NCBI RefSeq assembly: GCF_022385335.1
Contig: NZ_CP092431.1
Coordinates: 2,108,001-2,172,000, forward strand
Length of the DNA: 64,000 nt
Direction: 5' to 3'
Origin: Streptomyces deccanensis
Lineage (GTDB): Bacteria; Actinomycetota; Actinomycetes; Streptomycetales; Streptomycetaceae
Position numbers and translations under genes: made by a program
The notes under the pieces: generated by a model
What the model was told of the DNA's origin: nothing
Database searches by the model: none
The model's input: only the letters and a program-made list of their open reading frames with translations
Shown: one piece after another, positions 61,595 to 64,000 of the stretch
How positions within the stretch are numbered: position 1 is the stretch's first letter
How the letters are laid out: every line of letters begins with the position of its first letter

Positions 61595-62809
61595 ATGGAC
61601 TTCGCATTCGACGCGCGTACGGAGGAGCTGCGCGCCAAGCTCCTCGCCTTCATGGACGAGCACGTGTACCCGGCGGAGGCCGTGGCCGAGGAGCAGCGGG
61701 CCGAGCTGGACTCGCCGTGGGACACGCCCGCCGTGGTGGAGGAGCTGAAGGCCGAGGCCCGCAGGCAGGGCCTGTGGAACCTCTTCCTGCCGGACTCGGA
61801 GTACGGCGCGGGGCTCACCAACCTCCAGTACGCGCCGCTCGCCGAGATCACCGGCCGGTCCCCGCAGCTGGCGCCGACCGCGCTGAACTGCGCCGCGCCC
61901 GACACGGGCAACATGGAGGTGCTGAGCCAGTTCGGCGACGAGGCCCAGCGCAAGCAGTGGCTGGAGCCGCTGCTCGCCGGTGAGATCCGCTCGGCGTTCG
62001 CGATGACCGAGCCGGAGGTGGCGTCGTCGGACGCCACCAACATCACCACGCTGATCGAGCGCGACGGCGACGAGTACGTCATCACCGGGCGCAAGTGGTA
62101 CATCTCCGGGGCCATGAACCCCGACTGCCAGATCTTCATCGTGATGGGCAAGACGGACCCGGACGGCGCCGACATCCGCCGCCAGCAGTCGATGATCCTG
62201 GTCCCGCGTGACACCCCGGGTGTCACCGTGAAGCGGGCGATGCGGGTCTTCGGGTACGAGGACCACTACCACGGCGGACACGCCGAGGTGATCTTCGAGG
62301 GTGCGCGGGTGCCGGCCTCGAACCTGATCGGCGAGGAGGGCGGCGGCTTCGCCATCGCGCAGGCGCGGCTGGGCCCCGGGCGCATCCACCACTGCATGCG
62401 GCTCATCGGGATGGCCGAGCGGGCGATCGAGCTGATGTGCCGGCGGGCGGTGGCGCGGGAGGCCTTCGGCAAGGCGCTGGCGCAGCAGGGGGTCGTGCAC
62501 AACTGGATCGCCGACGCGCGGGTCGCCGTCGAGCAGCTGCGGCTGCTGGTGCTGAAGACGGCCTGGATGATGGACACGGTGGGCAACAAGGGGGCCCACG
62601 CGGAGATCCAGGCGATCAAGATCGCCACGCCCCGGACGGTCGTGGACATCATCGACCGGGCGATCCAGCTGCACGGCGCGGGGGGTGTGAGCCAGGACTT
62701 CCCGCTGGCCGAGCTGTACGCGGGGGCGCGGACGCTGATGATCGCGGACGGGCCTGACGAGGTGCATCAGCGGTCGCTGGCCCGGCGGGAGCTGAAGCGG
62801 TACGTGTGA
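61595..62809 (+). CDS. Acyl-CoA dehydrogenase (ACAD11-like)
   Basis: This 404-residue flavoprotein carries FAMTEPEVASSDATNI (FAD/substrate signature), GRKWYISGAMNPDCQIF, and a C-terminal QLHGAGGVSQDFPLAELYAG and ADGPDEVHQRSLARREL. AGGAAGG before the ATG. Paired with the phosphotransferase, it may act on phosphorylated 4-hydroxyacyl-CoA as in the mammalian ACAD11 pathway; this remains an inference. It is probably repressed by the TetR encoded convergently downstream. Confidence 0.92.
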   Translation: MDFAFDARTEELRAKLLAFMDEHVYPAEAVAEEQRAELDSPWDTPAVVEELKAEARRQGLWNLFLPDSEYGAGLTNLQYAPLAEITGRSPQLAPTALNCAAPDTGNMEVLSQFGDEAQRKQWLEPLLAGEIRSAFAMTEPEVASSDATNITTLIERDGDEYVITGRKWYISGAMNPDCQIFIVMGKTDPDGADIRRQQSMILVPRDTPGVTVKRAMRVFGYEDHYHGGHAEVIFEGARVPASNLIGEEGGGFAIAQARLGPGRIHHCMRLIGMAERAIELMCRRAVAREAFGKALAQQGVVHNWIADARVAVEQLRLLVLKTAWMMDTVGNKGAHAEIQAIKIATPRTVVDIIDRAIQLHGAGGVSQDFPLAELYAGARTLMIADGPDEVHQRSLARRELKRYV

Positions 62810-62814
62810 GGCCG

Positions 62815-63049
62815 GGCGCCTTATAGCTCGGGGGTGCCTGTTTCGTCGGCGGGTGCGGGTGCGTGGGGGCTGGTCGCGCAGTTCCCCGCGCCCCTGAAAG
62901 GGCCGCAGGCCCTGGCGGGCCCACGGCCCTTTCGGGCCGAAAAAGCAGGGGCGCAGCCCCGCTTTTCAGGGGCGCGGGGAACTGCGCGAGAAGCCCCACC
63001 GGGCCTGCGGTCGCCGACGGACCCCCGCACCCTTGAGCTATCAGGCGCC
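62815..63049. repeat. Interspersed palindromic element, copy 6 (long, nested)
   Basis: The whole 235-nt gap between convergent genes is one nested palindrome. Outer ends GGCGCCTTATAGCTCGGGG and CTTGAGCTATCAGGCGCC, inner arms CGCGCAGTTCCCCGCGCCCC and its complement, plus internal CAGGGGC-type hairpins. It starts 5 nt after one stop and ends at the next, and is likely a bidirectional terminator. Confidence 0.85.
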
Positions 63050-63652
63050 CTACGGTCGCAGGGCCCTCAGCAGCAGGTCGGCCAGGTGGTCCGCGACCTC
63101 CTGGGGGGTCATCGGGCCGTCGGGGCGGTACCACGTCGACAGGTGGTGGACCGAGCCGAAGTGGTAGTCGACCACCAGGTCCGCCGGGGTCGCCTTGGAG
63201 AAGACCCCGGTCTCCTGGCCCTCCTCCACGAGCGCCCGGAAGCGCTCGTGGTACCGGCGGCGCTCAGCACGGACCTGCTTGTTCTTCTCGGGGCTCAGGT
63301 GGTGCATCGAGCGGAAGAAGATCGACGCGTCGTCGAGGTTGTCGATGGTGGTGACGACGACGTCCGCCGCGGCCCCCCGCAACCGCTCCTCCACCGGCGC
63401 GTCGGCCCCCGCGAACGCGTCCAGCCGTTCCTGCTGGATCCGCAGCACGCGCGCGTACACCTCGTGCAGCAGGTCGTCCTTGGAGCCGAAGTAGTGGTAC
63501 AGCGCGCCCTTGGTGACGCCGGCCGCCTCGACGATCTCCTGCACGGAGGTGCGGTCGTAGCCCCGCTCGGCGAAGAGCCGGGTGGCGGCGGCCAGCAGCC
63601 GCTGCGGGACGGGCGTTCCGTCTCCGTCCGTGGTCCTGGGCACTGCCGCCAC
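63050..63652 (-). CDS. TetR-family regulator
   Basis: This 200-residue repressor has the helix-turn-helix region RTSVQEIVEAAGVTKGALYHYF then GSKDDLL (about 28-60) and a helical ligand domain with DNLDDASIFFRSMHHL and STWYRPDGPMTPQEV, as in regulators of acyl-CoA metabolism. The GTG at 63652 (VAAVPRTTDG) follows GGAAGGCAG. The operator before the adjacent phosphotransferase-ACAD genes and the half site at 63699 fit local control. Ligand probably an acyl-CoA. Confidence 0.87.
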   Translation of the reverse strand: MAAVPRTTDGDGTPVPQRLLAAATRLFAERGYDRTSVQEIVEAAGVTKGALYHYFGSKDDLLHEVYARVLRIQQERLDAFAGADAPVEERLRGAAADVVVTTIDNLDDASIFFRSMHHLSPEKNKQVRAERRRYHERFRALVEEGQETGVFSKATPADLVVDYHFGSVHHLSTWYRPDGPMTPQEVADHLADLLLRALRP

Positions 63653-63698
63653 CTGCCTTCCGAGGTTCTGTTGTCGCCTACTGGTCGCCCGCCGGAGG

Positions 63699-63707
63699 CC
63701 GACCGGT
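63699..63707. promoter_or_regulatory. Partial TetR site upstream of the TetR gene
   Basis: CCGACCGGT repeats nine of twelve bases of the operator core at 60483-60494 and lies about 47 nt before the GTG. It could allow autoregulation. Confidence 0.35.
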
Positions 63708-63783
63708 TCCCGATCGGGCGGAATCGGGCGCTCCCGCCGGAGGATCATCCCACTCTCCGGCATTCGTCCGCCGGGCAGGGCGG

Positions 63784-64000
63784 TCAGCCGGTCGTCTCCC
63801 ACTTCTGCTGGATGTGGTTCATGTTCGTCAGCCAGCGGTCCGGATCGGCGGCCCTGGCCGCGTAGTAACCGGCCACCTCGGGGTGCGGCAGGATCAGGAA
63901 GCGGTCCTTCTCGATGCCCTCGAAGAGCGCGTCGGCCACGTCCTCCGGCTCGATCGCGGTCGGCGCGAGCACCAGGTCGCCCGCGCTGCCGGAGGCCGTC
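63784..64000 (-). CDS. Short-chain dehydrogenase, C-terminal part (runs off the window)
   Basis: Seventy-one codons are visible, reading SAGDLVLAPTAIEPEDVADA, then LFEGIEKDRFLILPHPEVAG and YYAARAADPDRWLTNMN to the stop. The pattern 'P-x-D-V-A-D-A-L...FLILPHPEV' is the usual C terminus of SDR oxidoreductases in actinobacteria. The N-terminal cofactor and Tyr-Lys motifs lie beyond position 64000. The internal GTG near 63972 is not the start. Confidence 0.75.
   Translation of the reverse strand, partial: TASGSAGDLVLAPTAIEPEDVADALFEGIEKDRFLILPHPEVAGYYAARAADPDRWLTNMNHIQQKWETTG

Overview
The window is actinobacterial chromosome, almost certainly Streptomyces. GC is very high, GTG starts and 4-nt ATGA/GTGA stop-start overlaps are common, and there are two chaplin genes, a mycothiol gene (mshC), an F420-type luciferase-like enzyme and a Pls/PosA-type synthetase. 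From memory of the family, gene order matches the S. coelicolor core near metH-gylR-glpFKD, mshC, chpC/chpH and gntR-gntK-gntP. No transposase, integrase, CRISPR array or replication origin is visible.

Layout. 0-9.2 kb: metH (minus), then the glycerol regulon gylR-glpF-glpK-glpD with two matching 19-bp GylR operator candidates. 9.4-9.7 kb: a frameshifted SUKH-like remnant. 9.7-26.2 kb: a methylthio-nucleoside salvage supercluster made of mtnK with a ribose-type ABC transporter (minus), mtnD-mtnC-mtnB, mtnA, and a second operon holding a BMP-type nucleoside ABC transporter, a nucleoside phosphorylase and an MTA/SAH-deaminase-like amidohydrolase, followed by a FadR-type regulator. Two short cysteine-containing leader ORFs precede the mtnDCB and bmp operons. 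26.4-33.7 kb: a PAC2 protein, a secreted beta-propeller protein, mshC, three conserved actinobacterial proteins (SCO1664-family, DUF3090, histidine phosphatase) and corA. 33.8-40.6 kb: a ferritin-like protein, an LLM oxidoreductase, an aldo/keto reductase coupled to a RecD2-like protein that lacks a Walker A lysine, an acidic protein and DUF5703. 40.7-42.0 kb: a three-domain sortase-anchored chaplin and chpH. 42.2-50 kb: an M20 peptidase, tRNA-Leu(GAG), a Pls/PosA-like synthetase overlapping an M1 aminopeptidase, and a YchJ protein. 50-52.8 kb: gluconate gntR/gntK/gntP. 52.9-64 kb: a molybdopterin oxidoreductase with cytochrome b, an FAD dehydrogenase, a DMT transporter, NUDIX, paired DUF202 proteins, a His-rich repeat protein, an MBL-fold hydrolase, a phosphotransferase-acyl-CoA dehydrogenase operon with a likely TetR operator, the TetR gene, and the end of an SDR gene.

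How the genes work together. In the salvage block, imported MTA-like nucleosides could be deaminated and phosphorolysed to methylthioribose-1-phosphate. Imported methylthioribose could reach the same intermediate through MtnK. MtnA, MtnB, MtnC and MtnD then carry it to 2-keto-4-methylthiobutyrate. Only the final transaminase is missing, and MetH next door is another route to methionine. Most intergenic gaps hold strong hairpins, and at least six hold copies of one interspersed palindromic element (arms like GCGCAGTTCCCCGCGCCCC), one of which has expanded into a tandem array.

Limits. All calls come from reading the translated sequence and known motifs. No database search was run, and substrate assignments of transporters and of the phosphorylase and deaminase are inferred from context.
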